DNA of 64,000 nucleotides from an uncultured Gammaproteobacteria bacterium (lineage in GTDB: Bacteria; Pseudomonadota; Gammaproteobacteria; Steroidobacterales; XN24): the NCBI GenBank assembly GCA_937924335.1, contig CALDWW010000004.1, positions 1 through 64,000 on the forward strand. Reading direction: 5' to 3'. Below, piece after piece: positions 17,801 through 25,995 of the stretch. The notes beneath the pieces were generated by a model, which worked only from the letters and a program-made list of their open reading frames with translations, made no database searches and had not been told where the DNA came from. The position numbers and the translations under genes were made by a program. How positions within the stretch are numbered: position 1 is the first letter of the stretch; each line of letters opens with the position of its first letter.

Positions 17801-18598
17801 ATGAGAAAAAACATCCCCGTCGAATTTATCTATCAGGTGTTCTCGCTGATCGTCGTGATCATCCTGGTGCACGGTTTCTACGTATCCGTCGTCAGACCCA
17901 ACGCCGATGCCGAGTTAAAGGCCGAGGCCATCTCGATGCGCGAGGATCCGGACTACGTTGCCAAACGCTCGGTCTACGTGATCGTACGGGACTTCGAGCA
18001 GGAGGCCTGTTTCATCCTGTTCTTCTGGGCCCTGACCATCATGAGCTACAAGGGCTGGTCGTCATTCAAGGAGCGTGCGCTCTTGCAGAGCGACCTTGTC
18101 CCGGTCGCGGAGGGGATGCGAATCCTGCCGGAGGATACTCGCGAGTACTCGAGGCAGATTCAGGCGTTGCCCGAGAAAGTAAGGGAATACCTGTTGCCCC
18201 GTGCTCTGCTTACGGCCCTGCAACGATTCGACTCGACCCGCAATGTCCAGGACGTATCCCAGGCCGCCTACGAGGAATGTGACGCGGAGGCGGATCGGCT
18301 GGATTCCGAGTTGTCGATGATCCGCTACATCGCATGGGCGATCCCGTCCATCGGGTTCATCGGCACGGTCCGTGGTATCGGAGCCGCCCTGGCCCAGGCC
18401 CACAAGGCGGTGGAGGGGGACATCGCGGGTGTTACACAGTCGCTGGGCGTGGCGTTCAACTCGACCTTTATCGCGCTGCTGTTGTCTATCGTCTTGATGT
18501 TCGTAGTTCATCAGCTGCAGCTGTTGCAGGAGCGACTGGTACTCGAATCAAAGAGTTACTGCGACCGCCGGCTGATACGCCACCTGAAGGCCCGCTAA
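17801..18598 (+). CDS. MotA/TolQ/ExbB-family proton channel protein
   Basis: Inner-membrane protein of 265 residues with four hydrophobic segments: about 9-30, 68-86, 174-198 and 217-240. The last two form the family signature IPSIGFIGTVRGIGAAL and VAFNSTFIALLLSIVL. T189 and T222 match the two pore threonines of ExbB (T148/T181) and TolQ (T145/T178), at exactly the same 33-residue spacing. The ~85-residue cytoplasmic loop between helices 2 and 3 is typical. In this family five copies surround a pair of ExbD/TolR/MotB-type helices and conduct protons. Here the partners are probably the two VWA proteins encoded three and four genes on. Confidence 0.9.
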   Translation: MRKNIPVEFIYQVFSLIVVIILVHGFYVSVVRPNADAELKAEAISMREDPDYVAKRSVYVIVRDFEQEACFILFFWALTIMSYKGWSSFKERALLQSDLVPVAEGMRILPEDTREYSRQIQALPEKVREYLLPRALLTALQRFDSTRNVQDVSQAAYEECDAEADRLDSELSMIRYIAWAIPSIGFIGTVRGIGAALAQAHKAVEGDIAGVTQSLGVAFNSTFIALLLSIVLMFVVHQLQLLQERLVLESKSYCDRRLIRHLKAR

Positions 18599-18608
18599 CC
18601 GGACAGTC

Positions 18609-19964
18609 ATGAGCGTTTTCGCCATCGAGATCAATGATTGCGGCCTGCTGGCCGGCAACGCTGATGGCTGGCGCGACGCAGGCGCAGGCTACGCACTGGT
18701 CGACGACGGACGCATCCTTGTCGGTGACGAGGCTCGGAGCCAGGCGCGCCTGCGGCCCAGGGAAGTCCACAATCGTTTCTGGCGAGATCTTGGGACTTCT
18801 GCTTCGTCCCCGGGGGCATCGCCGGCGGATCTGGCCTGCGAACAGCTGCGCCAGGTCTGGCAGGAATCCGGGCGCTCGGAATCCGACGCCGCGATCTTTA
18901 TCGTGCCCGGCTACTTTGACCGGCAGGCCCTCGGACTGTTACTCGGCATCGCGGGGGAAGCAGGCATCCCGGCCAGAGGACTCGTGGACGCCGCTGTCGC
19001 GGCTGCGGTCTCCGTGCCCGGGCAACGAGCTGTCCTGCATCTCGATATCCATCTGCACGCCAGCCTTGTCACCGAGATCCAGGCCGACGATCGGTTCCGC
19101 CGCGGTGAGCTACAGGTCTCCGACGGACTGGGACTGACGAAGCTCGAGCAGTCCTGGATAGCTGCGATCGCCGAGGCATTCGTTCGACAGACACGTTTCG
19201 ATCCGTTGCATCATGCTTCCACCGAACAGCTGTTGTTCGAGCGTCTCTGGGGATGGCTGGAGGCGATCGGCGAGTCCAGCGAGCTCGAGATGCAGCTCGA
19301 GTACGGGGACCGCCGGCTCAACGCCACCATCACCGTGCGCCAGCTCCTCGACGCGGTGGAGCCTCAGTATCAGCGTCTTGTCCGGCTGGTGGAGTCGCTG
19401 CGCGCGTCACGGGGAATCGATCGCCTGCAGCTGACTCATCGAACGGCGTCGCTCCCCGGTCTCGTGGACCTGCTGAAAGCCACGACCGCGGCCGAAATTC
19501 AGAGTCTGGAACCCGCCGCCAGCGTGATCGGTGCGGTGGCCCGGAGCGAACATATCCTCTCGGAGGCGGACGCCGTACGTTTCGTCACCACCCTGCCGCG
19601 CACCAGCAGCGCTTCGGCAGAGCGCGTGGTCGCATCTCCGGACGATGACGACGGCCGCTCCGATCCCACCCACCTGCTGCAGGGTGCCGTGGCCTTCCTG
19701 ATATCGGAGGTGCCCCTGGAGATCGGCATGGCGCCATCCGGCGACCACCGCCAGGTCGTGATACGCGACCAGACTGAAGGCGTCTCACGCAGTCATTGCC
19801 TGGTCTACCGGAAGCAGGGCGATGTCGTGGTCGAGGACGCCAGCCGCTACGGGACCTTCGTCAATGACCGCCGCGTCAGCGGTTCAGCCGTATTGCGGGC
19901 GGGCGACGTGCTGCGCATCGGTTCACCGGGCAGCCGACTGCTGCTGGTGGAGGAGCGGGGCTGA
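18609..19964 (+). CDS. Actin/Hsp70-like ATPase domain fused to a C-terminal FHA domain
   Basis: Cytoplasmic protein of 451 residues without signal or membrane helix. The N-terminal 330 residues have ASKHA-type elements: FAIEINDCGLLAG at the start, as in a first phosphate loop, and AVLHLDIHLHASLVTEI at about 142-158, as in a second. These are degenerate and nucleotide binding is unproven. Residues about 366-446 are an FHA domain with SRSH (393-396) and GTFVN (415-419), the loops that hold phosphothreonine, so phosphopeptide binding is likely. The obvious ligand source is the kinase in the same operon. The stop is one base before the next ATG. Confidence 0.8.
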   Translation: MSVFAIEINDCGLLAGNADGWRDAGAGYALVDDGRILVGDEARSQARLRPREVHNRFWRDLGTSASSPGASPADLACEQLRQVWQESGRSESDAAIFIVPGYFDRQALGLLLGIAGEAGIPARGLVDAAVAAAVSVPGQRAVLHLDIHLHASLVTEIQADDRFRRGELQVSDGLGLTKLEQSWIAAIAEAFVRQTRFDPLHHASTEQLLFERLWGWLEAIGESSELEMQLEYGDRRLNATITVRQLLDAVEPQYQRLVRLVESLRASRGIDRLQLTHRTASLPGLVDLLKATTAAEIQSLEPAASVIGAVARSEHILSEADAVRFVTTLPRTSSASAERVVASPDDDDGRSDPTHLLQGAVAFLISEVPLEIGMAPSGDHRQVVIRDQTEGVSRSHCLVYRKQGDVVVEDASRYGTFVNDRRVSGSAVLRAGDVLRIGSPGSRLLLVEERG

Positions 19965-19965
19965 C

Positions 19966-21057
19966 ATGGCACGCCGTCGCTTCGACACGTTCAGCCTGTC
20001 TTTCCTCGACATCATGAGCTGTGGGTTCGGGGCTGTCGTTCTGTTCTTCATGATCATCAGCGCGACCATTGCCATCCGCTCCGATGAGCTGAACAAGAAG
20101 CTCAGCGAGAAGGCCGATTCGCTCCTCGTCGAAGTCAGCGAGGGCGAGGAGAATATGGTCGAGCTGCGCAATACCATGGAGGAGACCGAGCGAAAGACCG
20201 TGGAGACGCGGGGAAGGGCGCTGCGGATCATCGAACTCATCAAGGATACGGAGACGGAAGTCGCCGAGATGGACGCCGAGTCGCTTTCGCAGCAGGAGCA
20301 CATCAATAAGCTGATGGCGGACCTGAAAGCCATAGAAGAAGAGCGCAAGCGTCTGTCCGCCGCAAGCAGTCAGCCTGATGATCAAGGGAACCGTCTGAGA
20401 AGAATCCAGGGCGACGGCGTCCGCCAGTACCTGTCCGGTATCAAGGTAGGCGGCGAGAGAGTCCTCATGCTGGTCGACGCCTCCTCCAGCATGCTCGACG
20501 AGACGATCGTGAATATCATCCGCCGTCGCAACATGGATGACGCGCAGAAGATGAGGGCCCCCAAGTGGCAGCGTGCGCAGCGCACGGTCGAATGGCTGCT
20601 TGCGCAGTTGCCACCGACTTCACGGTTCCAGATCGTCAGCTTCAGCGAGACCGCATCGACGGTCGTGCCGGACACATCGGGACAGTGGCTGGAGGCCGCA
20701 GATCCCGAAGTCATGGACAGCGCAATAAAGGCGACCCGCAAGATCGTGCCGGGCGGCGGGACCAGCCTGCATCACGCCTTCGCCAGCGTGAAGAGCTTCG
20801 GCTCGCGGCCGGACAATATATTCCTTATCACGGACGGTCTCCCGACGCAGGGCGCCAGCCCTCCCCGCGGCCGCACCGTCAGTGGTCGGGCGAGGCTGAG
20901 AAACTACAACAACGCGCTGGAAGAATTGCCCGCCGGGATTCCGGTCAACGTTATCCTGTTCCCTATCGAGGGTGATGCCCAGGCGGCCACCGAGTTCTGG
21001 CGGCTCGCACAGGCGACGGATGGGGCATTCCTCAGTCCATCGAGGGACTGGCCATGA
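19966..21057 (+). CDS. VWA-domain protein with ExbD/TolR-like N-terminal helix (first of two)
   Basis: Protein of 363 residues. The start is ATG 19966, directly after the preceding stop; the longer frame from 19822 overlaps the FHA gene and is spurious. The N-terminal helix SFLDIMSCGFGAVVLFFMI aligns with the ExbD/TolR helix (PFIDVMLVLLIIF), placing D15 at the ion-carrying Asp. A coiled coil covers about 36-145. The VWA domain covers about 165-350 with intact MIDAS motif: DASSS from D171, Thr in GGGTSLHHAF, Asp in LITDGLPT. With the helix near the N-terminus the VWA domain should face the periplasm, as in ExbD. It overlaps the second VWA gene by four bases (ATGA). Confidence 0.87.
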   Translation: MARRRFDTFSLSFLDIMSCGFGAVVLFFMIISATIAIRSDELNKKLSEKADSLLVEVSEGEENMVELRNTMEETERKTVETRGRALRIIELIKDTETEVAEMDAESLSQQEHINKLMADLKAIEEERKRLSAASSQPDDQGNRLRRIQGDGVRQYLSGIKVGGERVLMLVDASSSMLDETIVNIIRRRNMDDAQKMRAPKWQRAQRTVEWLLAQLPPTSRFQIVSFSETASTVVPDTSGQWLEAADPEVMDSAIKATRKIVPGGGTSLHHAFASVKSFGSRPDNIFLITDGLPTQGASPPRGRTVSGRARLRNYNNALEELPAGIPVNVILFPIEGDAQAATEFWRLAQATDGAFLSPSRDWP

Positions 21058-22070
21058 GCAGGAAGAGGAGGAGCCGTCGCGAGGTCGAGATGACAGGGCT
21101 GTCGTTCCTGGACGTCATCTGTTGTGGATTCGGCGCGGTGATCCTGCTGCTGGTCCTGACCAAGTTCGCGGAACCCGTTCTTCTGATCCAGACCACTGAG
21201 GAACTCGAGGCGATCATCGTCTCGCTGGAAGAGGAACTCGTTGAGATCCGCGGCGAGACCCTGATCGTCAATCAGGAACTGGTCTCGAAGAAGGAGCAGC
21301 TCTCGGAGGAGGAGATTCGATTGGCAAGGCTGCAGGGCGAGTTGTCACGCATCCGCGGTGAGTTCTCTGCCAGCAATCAGGACGCGTCGGTCGCGAGCAC
21401 GATCGAGGGCCAGCTGGCGCGGGCGCGACAACGCCTTACGGAAGAGATGAAACGGCTCCAGGGTGACCGTCGACGCGAGACCCTGGAGCGCCAGACTGTC
21501 GCCGGAATCCCGGTAGACAGCGAGTACGTGATTTTTATCATCGATACATCCGGCAGCATGCAGAACAACAGCTGGCCACTGATGCTGCGCAAGATCGAGG
21601 AAGTCCTGGATGTGTATCCGGACGTCAAGGGCATCCAGGTCATGAACGATATGGGGGCCTACCTGTTCTCAAGGTTCCGCGGCAAATGGATTCCGGATAC
21701 CCCCGCCAGGCGTCGCGGAATCATCAATTCCCTGGCTGGCTGGCGGCCGTTCAGCAATTCCAGCCCGGTTGAGGGGATCACGACAGCGATCCAGACTTTC
21801 TACGCGCCTGACAAGAAGATCAGCCTGTATGTTTTCGGTGATGAGTTCACCGGCAAGAGTATCGAGAACGTGGTCCGGACCGTCGATCAGATCAACATCG
21901 CCGACTCGAGGGGGAATCGCCGCGTGCGTATCCATGCCATCGGCTTCCCGTACGTGTTCACGCAGCCGCGAAACATGCAGTCGACCGGCGTCCGTTTCGC
22001 GACGCTCATGCGGGCATTGTGCTATCGCAACGGTGGCACCTTCGTTGGCCTCGGTGACTTCCGCGGCTGA
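21054..22070 (+). CDS. VWA-domain protein with ExbD/TolR-like N-terminal helix (second of two)
   Basis: Protein of 338 residues, translationally coupled to the first VWA gene by ATGA. A basic N-terminus (SRKRRSRRE) precedes the helix LSFLDVICCGFGAVILLLVL, whose D20 aligns with the ExbD/TolR ion-binding Asp. A coiled coil spans about 45-150 (TEELEAIIVSLEEELVEIR). The VWA domain runs from about 158 to the end, with DTSGS from D164 and VFGDEFTG as the likely third MIDAS element. The helix and layout repeat those of the first VWA protein, but the domains are divergent. This is therefore an old duplication that could form a heterodimer. Confidence 0.87.
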   Translation: MSRKRRSRREVEMTGLSFLDVICCGFGAVILLLVLTKFAEPVLLIQTTEELEAIIVSLEEELVEIRGETLIVNQELVSKKEQLSEEEIRLARLQGELSRIRGEFSASNQDASVASTIEGQLARARQRLTEEMKRLQGDRRRETLERQTVAGIPVDSEYVIFIIDTSGSMQNNSWPLMLRKIEEVLDVYPDVKGIQVMNDMGAYLFSRFRGKWIPDTPARRRGIINSLAGWRPFSNSSPVEGITTAIQTFYAPDKKISLYVFGDEFTGKSIENVVRTVDQINIADSRGNRRVRIHAIGFPYVFTQPRNMQSTGVRFATLMRALCYRNGGTFVGLGDFRG

Positions 22071-22081
22071 GTTTCGCCCTC

Positions 22082-22087
22082 TATACT
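22082..22087 (+). promoter_or_regulatory. Possible -10 element (TATACT) before the DUF1232 gene
   Basis: TATACT lies about 50 bases upstream of the ATG at 22134, in the only larger gap (63 bases) after the VWA genes. No good -35 is visible, so an independent promoter here is only a possibility. Confidence 0.3.
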
Positions 22088-22133
22088 GGATAACCCGTAA
22101 CCTCACCCGGACTCCTCGAGGGGAGATACAGAA

Positions 22134-22703
22134 ATGTCCAGCGACAATCGGCTCGTCATCGAATTCGATGATCATGACCTCAAGCAGCTTCAGGATATCT
22201 TCCATGCGGCGCGTTCCGAGCTGGGCGAGGAGATCCAGGAAGGCCAGATCATCGAGGCCTGCCGCGAGCTTCTCGGCAAGGCCCAGCAGGCCGGTGCACC
22301 GGGTTTCGTAATGACCCGGCTGGAGCGGCTCCAGGATCTGGTGGCCATGATCGAAGACCAGGACTGGCAGCTGCCCCAGGAAGACGCCTCGCGGGTGATC
22401 AATGCGCTGGCCTACTTTGCCAATGCCCAGGACCTCATACCCGACGACGTCCCCGGTCTCGGCTACCTGGACGACGCCGTGATGGTGGATCTCGTTACAA
22501 GGGAGCTTGCGGCTGAGATCAAGTCCTATGAGGACTTTCGTGCCTTCCGGTCCAGCGAGGTGCAGAAGCGGACTGCGGCCGGTGACGAACGCCCGGTGAC
22601 CCGCTCAGACTGGCTCGCTTCGCAGCGGGAGAAAGTCCAGGCGGAACGCAAGAGCAAGTCCTGGCTGCCCTGGCGCCGCAAGAGCGATTCCTTCCTCGAC
22701 TGA
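22134..22703 (+). CDS. DUF1232 (YkvA-like) protein
   Basis: Protein of 189 residues. Residues about 85-125 carry the DUF1232 core, seen as YFANAQDLIPDDVPGLGYLDD, in which the LIPD and GLGYLDD elements are characteristic. The N-terminal half is helical and acidic, and the C-terminus is Lys/Arg-rich (SWLPWRRKSDSF). No signal peptide or strong membrane helix. GGGGAGA precedes the start. It follows the second VWA gene after 63 bases in the same direction and may belong to that cluster or be separate. Molecular function of the family is not established. Confidence 0.8.
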   Translation: MSSDNRLVIEFDDHDLKQLQDIFHAARSELGEEIQEGQIIEACRELLGKAQQAGAPGFVMTRLERLQDLVAMIEDQDWQLPQEDASRVINALAYFANAQDLIPDDVPGLGYLDDAVMVDLVTRELAAEIKSYEDFRAFRSSEVQKRTAAGDERPVTRSDWLASQREKVQAERKSKSWLPWRRKSDSFLD

Positions 22704-22833
22704 TGCGGCCGGGCGTTCCCCCGTCCGACCTGCGGTAGGGAATCGCCCCTTTGCTGGTCGCCAGACCGTGTTCGCTACCGTTGAGTGATCGTCGCCCGAG
22801 CGTTGGACCCTGTCCGTTTCTCCCGCCGCACAG

Positions 22834-22846
22834 GCTAATCATTAGC
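22834..22846. promoter_or_regulatory. Palindrome upstream of glgX, possible operator
   Basis: GCTAAT, a central C, then ATTAGC: a perfect 13-base dyad about 50 bases upstream of the TATAAT element. Its place suits a transcription-factor site, but no regulator family is recognised from the sequence. Confidence 0.35.
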
Positions 22847-22895
22847 GTGGTCGCTCATCGCAGCTTGTGCGTCACCGGGTACAACATGGAAGTCC

Positions 22896-22901
22896 TATAA
22901 T
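22896..22901 (+). promoter_or_regulatory. Consensus -10 box of glgX
   Basis: TATAAT at 22896-22901, 28 bases before the GTG start. No convincing -35 hexamer lies 16-18 bases upstream, so an activator may be needed. Confidence 0.5.
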
Positions 22902-22928
22902 CTCAGCATCCCTGCTCCGTATCCGGCG

Positions 22929-25037
22929 GTGATTGACTTGGACGCGACATCGCGAGGCACGCCTCACCCGCTCGGCGCGAGTTTCTGCGCGGACGGCGTC
23001 AATTTCTCCGTCTTCTCGAAGAGCGCCGAGTCGCTGGAACTGCTGTTGTTCGACCACGTGGATGATGATCGTCCCGTCCGCGTGATCAAGCTGGATCCTG
23101 GTCAGAACCGCACCCATCACTACTGGCATGTCTGCGTCGCCGGGCTCGGTAAGGGTCAGCTGTATGCTTATCGGGCCTCCGGGCCGAATGATCCCGCACG
23201 GCGTCTCCGCTTCGACGGAGAGAAACTGCTTCTCGATCCGTATGCCCGCGGTGTGGCGACAGGCCCGGGATATGATCGGGCTGCCGCGGCCCGACCCGGG
23301 GCCAACGCTGGCAAGGCCATGAAGAGCGTGGTCGCGAAACCCGGCGACTACGACTGGGAGGGCGACCGCCCGCTCGAGAGACCTTACTCGGAGACGGTCA
23401 TCTACGAGATGCATGTCGGAGGTTTCACACGCCATCCTTCTTCCGGCCTGTCAGCGGAACTGCGCGGCACCTATCGGGGTGTCATCGAGAAGATCCCCTA
23501 TCTGCAGGAACTGGGTATCACGGCGGTGGAACTGCTGCCGGTTTTCCAGTTCGATGAGCAGGATTGTCCTGCCGGTTTGTCCAACTACTGGGGCTACAGC
23601 CCCGTCTCGTTTTTTGCGCCTCACGCCGGTTATTCGATCGATCGGGAGCCGCTGGAGGCGATCGACGAGTTTCGCGATATGGTCAAGGCCCTCCATCGTG
23701 CGGGTATCGAGGTCATCCTCGACGTCGTCTACAACCACACGGCCGAGGGAGACGAGGGCGGACCGACATTCTGTTTCCGCGGTCTGCAGGACGACGTCTA
23801 CTACCTCTTCGAGGAGCACGCTGACGGCTATTCGAATTTCAGCGGCACCGGCAACGCCCTCAATGCCAATCATGCAGTCGTGCGCAGGATGATCCGCGAC
23901 AGCCTCAGATACTGGGTGCAGGAGATGCATGTGGACGGCTTCCGCTTCGATCTGGCATCCGTGATGTCGCGCGACGAGATGGGGCGTCCGACGCACAGCC
24001 CGCCGGTCTTGTGGGCGATCGACAGCGACCCGCAGCTTGCCGGTGCAAAGATTATCGCCGAGGCCTGGGATGCAGGTGGTCTCTATCAGGTGGGACAATT
24101 CATCGGCGACCGCTGGACCGAGTGGAATGGCAAGTTCCGCGACGATGTGCGGCGCTACGTCCGCGGCGATCGCGGCATGATGCGGCTATTGCCGACCCGG
24201 ATGCTGGGGAGCCCCGACCTCTATTCGCACGAGGATCGCGAACCCGGCCAGAGCATCAACTTCGTGACCTGCCACGATGGCTTCACGCTCAACGACCTGG
24301 TCTCTTACGACCGCAAGCATAACGGCGAAAATCTCGAGGGCAATCGGGATGGTACCGATGAGAACTACAGTTGGAACTGCGGTTCGGAGGGCCCGACGGA
24401 CGATGCCCGGATCGAAGCACTGCGTAATCGCCAGGTGAAAAATTTTCTGACCCTGCTGATGCTTTCCATGGGCACACCGATGATGCTGATGGGCGACGAG
24501 GTCCGCAATACTCAACATGGCAACAACAACGTCTACTGCCAGGACAATGAGGTCAGCTGGTTCGACTGGACGCTGCTTGATAGCCACGCTGACATCCTGC
24601 GGTTCGTCCGGTTGCTGATCCAGTATCGGTTGCACCTGGACATGTCGATGACCCGGGATCGTGTCAGCCTGAACGAGCTGCTCGCGGGAACTGATATCCA
24701 GTTCCATGGAGTGCGCCTGAACGATCCGGACTGGGCTGATCACTCTCACGCCCTGGCGGCCACGTTCGTCGGGGTGAATCGCACACGCGAGATGCACGTC
24801 ATGGGGAATGCCTTCCGCGAGCCGCTCGAGTTCGAGCTTCCTCCCGCCTCTCACGACGGGGTTCCCTGGCGCCTGCTGATCGACACGTCCCTCAACCCGC
24901 CCCATGACATCCATGACCCACATGCGGCGCCCGAGGTATCCGCGTCGTATTACAGGGTCGAACCTTACACGATCGTGCTGCTGGGACGGTCGCTAGCGAA
25001 GAGCGCCGGGTTCGAAGCCGATTCCGCCCCGTCATAA
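22929..25037 (+). CDS. glgX: Glycogen debranching enzyme GlgX
   Basis: Cytoplasmic GH13 isoamylase-type enzyme that removes alpha-1,6 branches from glycogen limit dextrins. It has 702 residues, with a GTG start. An N-terminal CBM48-like domain (about 8-90: GASFCADGVNFSVFSK) precedes the (beta/alpha)8 barrel. GH13 motifs visible are DVVYNHTAEGDEGG, GFRFDLASV with the nucleophile Asp, and IIAEAWDAGG with the acid/base Glu. The later FVTCHDGFTLNDLVSYD is typical of GlgX. No other glycogen genes are in the window. Confidence 0.93.
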   Translation: MIDLDATSRGTPHPLGASFCADGVNFSVFSKSAESLELLLFDHVDDDRPVRVIKLDPGQNRTHHYWHVCVAGLGKGQLYAYRASGPNDPARRLRFDGEKLLLDPYARGVATGPGYDRAAAARPGANAGKAMKSVVAKPGDYDWEGDRPLERPYSETVIYEMHVGGFTRHPSSGLSAELRGTYRGVIEKIPYLQELGITAVELLPVFQFDEQDCPAGLSNYWGYSPVSFFAPHAGYSIDREPLEAIDEFRDMVKALHRAGIEVILDVVYNHTAEGDEGGPTFCFRGLQDDVYYLFEEHADGYSNFSGTGNALNANHAVVRRMIRDSLRYWVQEMHVDGFRFDLASVMSRDEMGRPTHSPPVLWAIDSDPQLAGAKIIAEAWDAGGLYQVGQFIGDRWTEWNGKFRDDVRRYVRGDRGMMRLLPTRMLGSPDLYSHEDREPGQSINFVTCHDGFTLNDLVSYDRKHNGENLEGNRDGTDENYSWNCGSEGPTDDARIEALRNRQVKNFLTLLMLSMGTPMMLMGDEVRNTQHGNNNVYCQDNEVSWFDWTLLDSHADILRFVRLLIQYRLHLDMSMTRDRVSLNELLAGTDIQFHGVRLNDPDWADHSHALAATFVGVNRTREMHVMGNAFREPLEFELPPASHDGVPWRLLIDTSLNPPHDIHDPHAAPEVSASYYRVEPYTIVLLGRSLAKSAGFEADSAPS

Positions 25038-25160
25038 TTCGTCATTTTTCGTCGTTAATACGTCCCTGATCCGCCCTCTGTGCGTCTTCTGGATGCGGCC
25101 AAATAGGTCCCGGAGAGCAGCCGCGGGCGTGCTCCTGAATTCCCTCACATGGAGACGACG

Positions 25161-25892
25161 ATGAACAGCAAGACAGCTATCACTACACTCCTTCTGATGC
25201 TCATGGCCAGTACGGCGTTTGCGTCTGGCGAGACTGAGCGATGGGGCAAGGCGGGCGTCGGGGCCGGCGCCGCGGCCGGGGCGATCGTGGGTGGGCCGCC
25301 GGGTGCGATCATCGGCGCCGGATTGGGTGGTTTCCTGGGTGGCACGATGGGGCGGGCCCGGACTGTGCCGGATCTCGAAGCAGACCTGGAGATTGCCCGT
25401 TCGGACGCCGAAGATCTGCGCGACTCCCTGCAACGCACCCGCTCCGCCCTGCAGGCAGCCCGCGCCGATCTTTCCGATCGTGAGACCCGCATCGCCGAAC
25501 TGGAGCGATCGCGCCAGGCGACCGCCGGACTGGAAACCCAGATGCTGTTCAAGACAGGCAGCAGTGAGCTTGATGTCGCTGCTGCAGAGCGTCTTGACCG
25601 TCTCGCGACGACGTTACGCGGCGATCCCGATCTCGACGTCCGGCTGGACGGACACGCGGATGCCCGCGGCGAGACGGAATTCAACCTGGGCCTGTCCGAG
25701 GATCGGGCGAGTGCGGTATCCCGGGCACTCGTGGACAGAGGCATCGAACAGGGACGGATCAGTATCCATGCTCATGGCGCCGAAAGGGCGCGCGCCGAGC
25801 AGGGCGATCTCGATGCCCATGCATTCGATCGGCGGGTCATCATCCGTCTGCAGCGGGACTCTGGTGAAACTTCGGTCGCCCGCCGCGACTAA
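25161..25892 (+). CDS. OmpA-family protein with glycine-zipper N-terminal region
   Basis: Exported protein of 243 residues. ATG 25161 is preferred over 25149 because GGAG lies at the right distance before it. The signal peptide ends at TAFA. A glycine-zipper stretch follows (GAGAAAGAIVGGPPGAIIGA), then a coiled coil (about 75-125). The C-terminal OmpA peptidoglycan-binding domain spans about 135-240 (MLFKTGSSELDVAA, LDGHADARGETEFN, LSEDRASAVSRAL). It probably anchors the outer membrane or periplasm to peptidoglycan. It ends at a strong terminator. Confidence 0.88.
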   Translation: MNSKTAITTLLLMLMASTAFASGETERWGKAGVGAGAAAGAIVGGPPGAIIGAGLGGFLGGTMGRARTVPDLEADLEIARSDAEDLRDSLQRTRSALQAARADLSDRETRIAELERSRQATAGLETQMLFKTGSSELDVAAAERLDRLATTLRGDPDLDVRLDGHADARGETEFNLGLSEDRASAVSRALVDRGIEQGRISIHAHGAERARAEQGDLDAHAFDRRVIIRLQRDSGETSVARRD

Positions 25893-25912
25893 CACGCTGC
25901 CTCCCTGACTTT

Positions 25913-25939
25913 GCGGGCGCTGCGGCGCCCGCTTTTTTT
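25913..25939 (+). terminator. Rho-independent terminator after the OmpA-family gene
   Basis: Stem GCGGGCGC (25913-25920) pairs with GCGCCCGC (25925-25932) over a TGCG loop, followed by seven T. A textbook intrinsic terminator 20 bases after the stop codon. Confidence 0.9.
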
Positions 25940-25995
25940 GTCCCACACGTGTGTGCGAACATCCGGTTATCTGTGGTTGGCGAACCGGACAAGGT

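Noticed and set aside
19822-19965. Upstream extension of the first VWA gene
   Set aside because: It overlaps the FHA domain in another frame and lacks similarity; the ATG at 19966 follows the previous stop.
10068-22070. Zorya defence system
   Set aside because: A MotA-like channel is present, but there is no OmpA-domain ZorB, no ZorC, and no ZorD-type helicase or nuclease.
10068-22070. VWA-MoxR or TerY-P type conflict system
   Set aside because: VWA, kinase and FGE-like domains occur in such systems, but no MoxR ATPase, Ter protein, protease or toxin effector is encoded here.
25940-25995. Cobalamin or nickel riboswitch before the CbiM-like gene
   Set aside because: The space between the terminator and the start is under 60 bases, too short for such an element.
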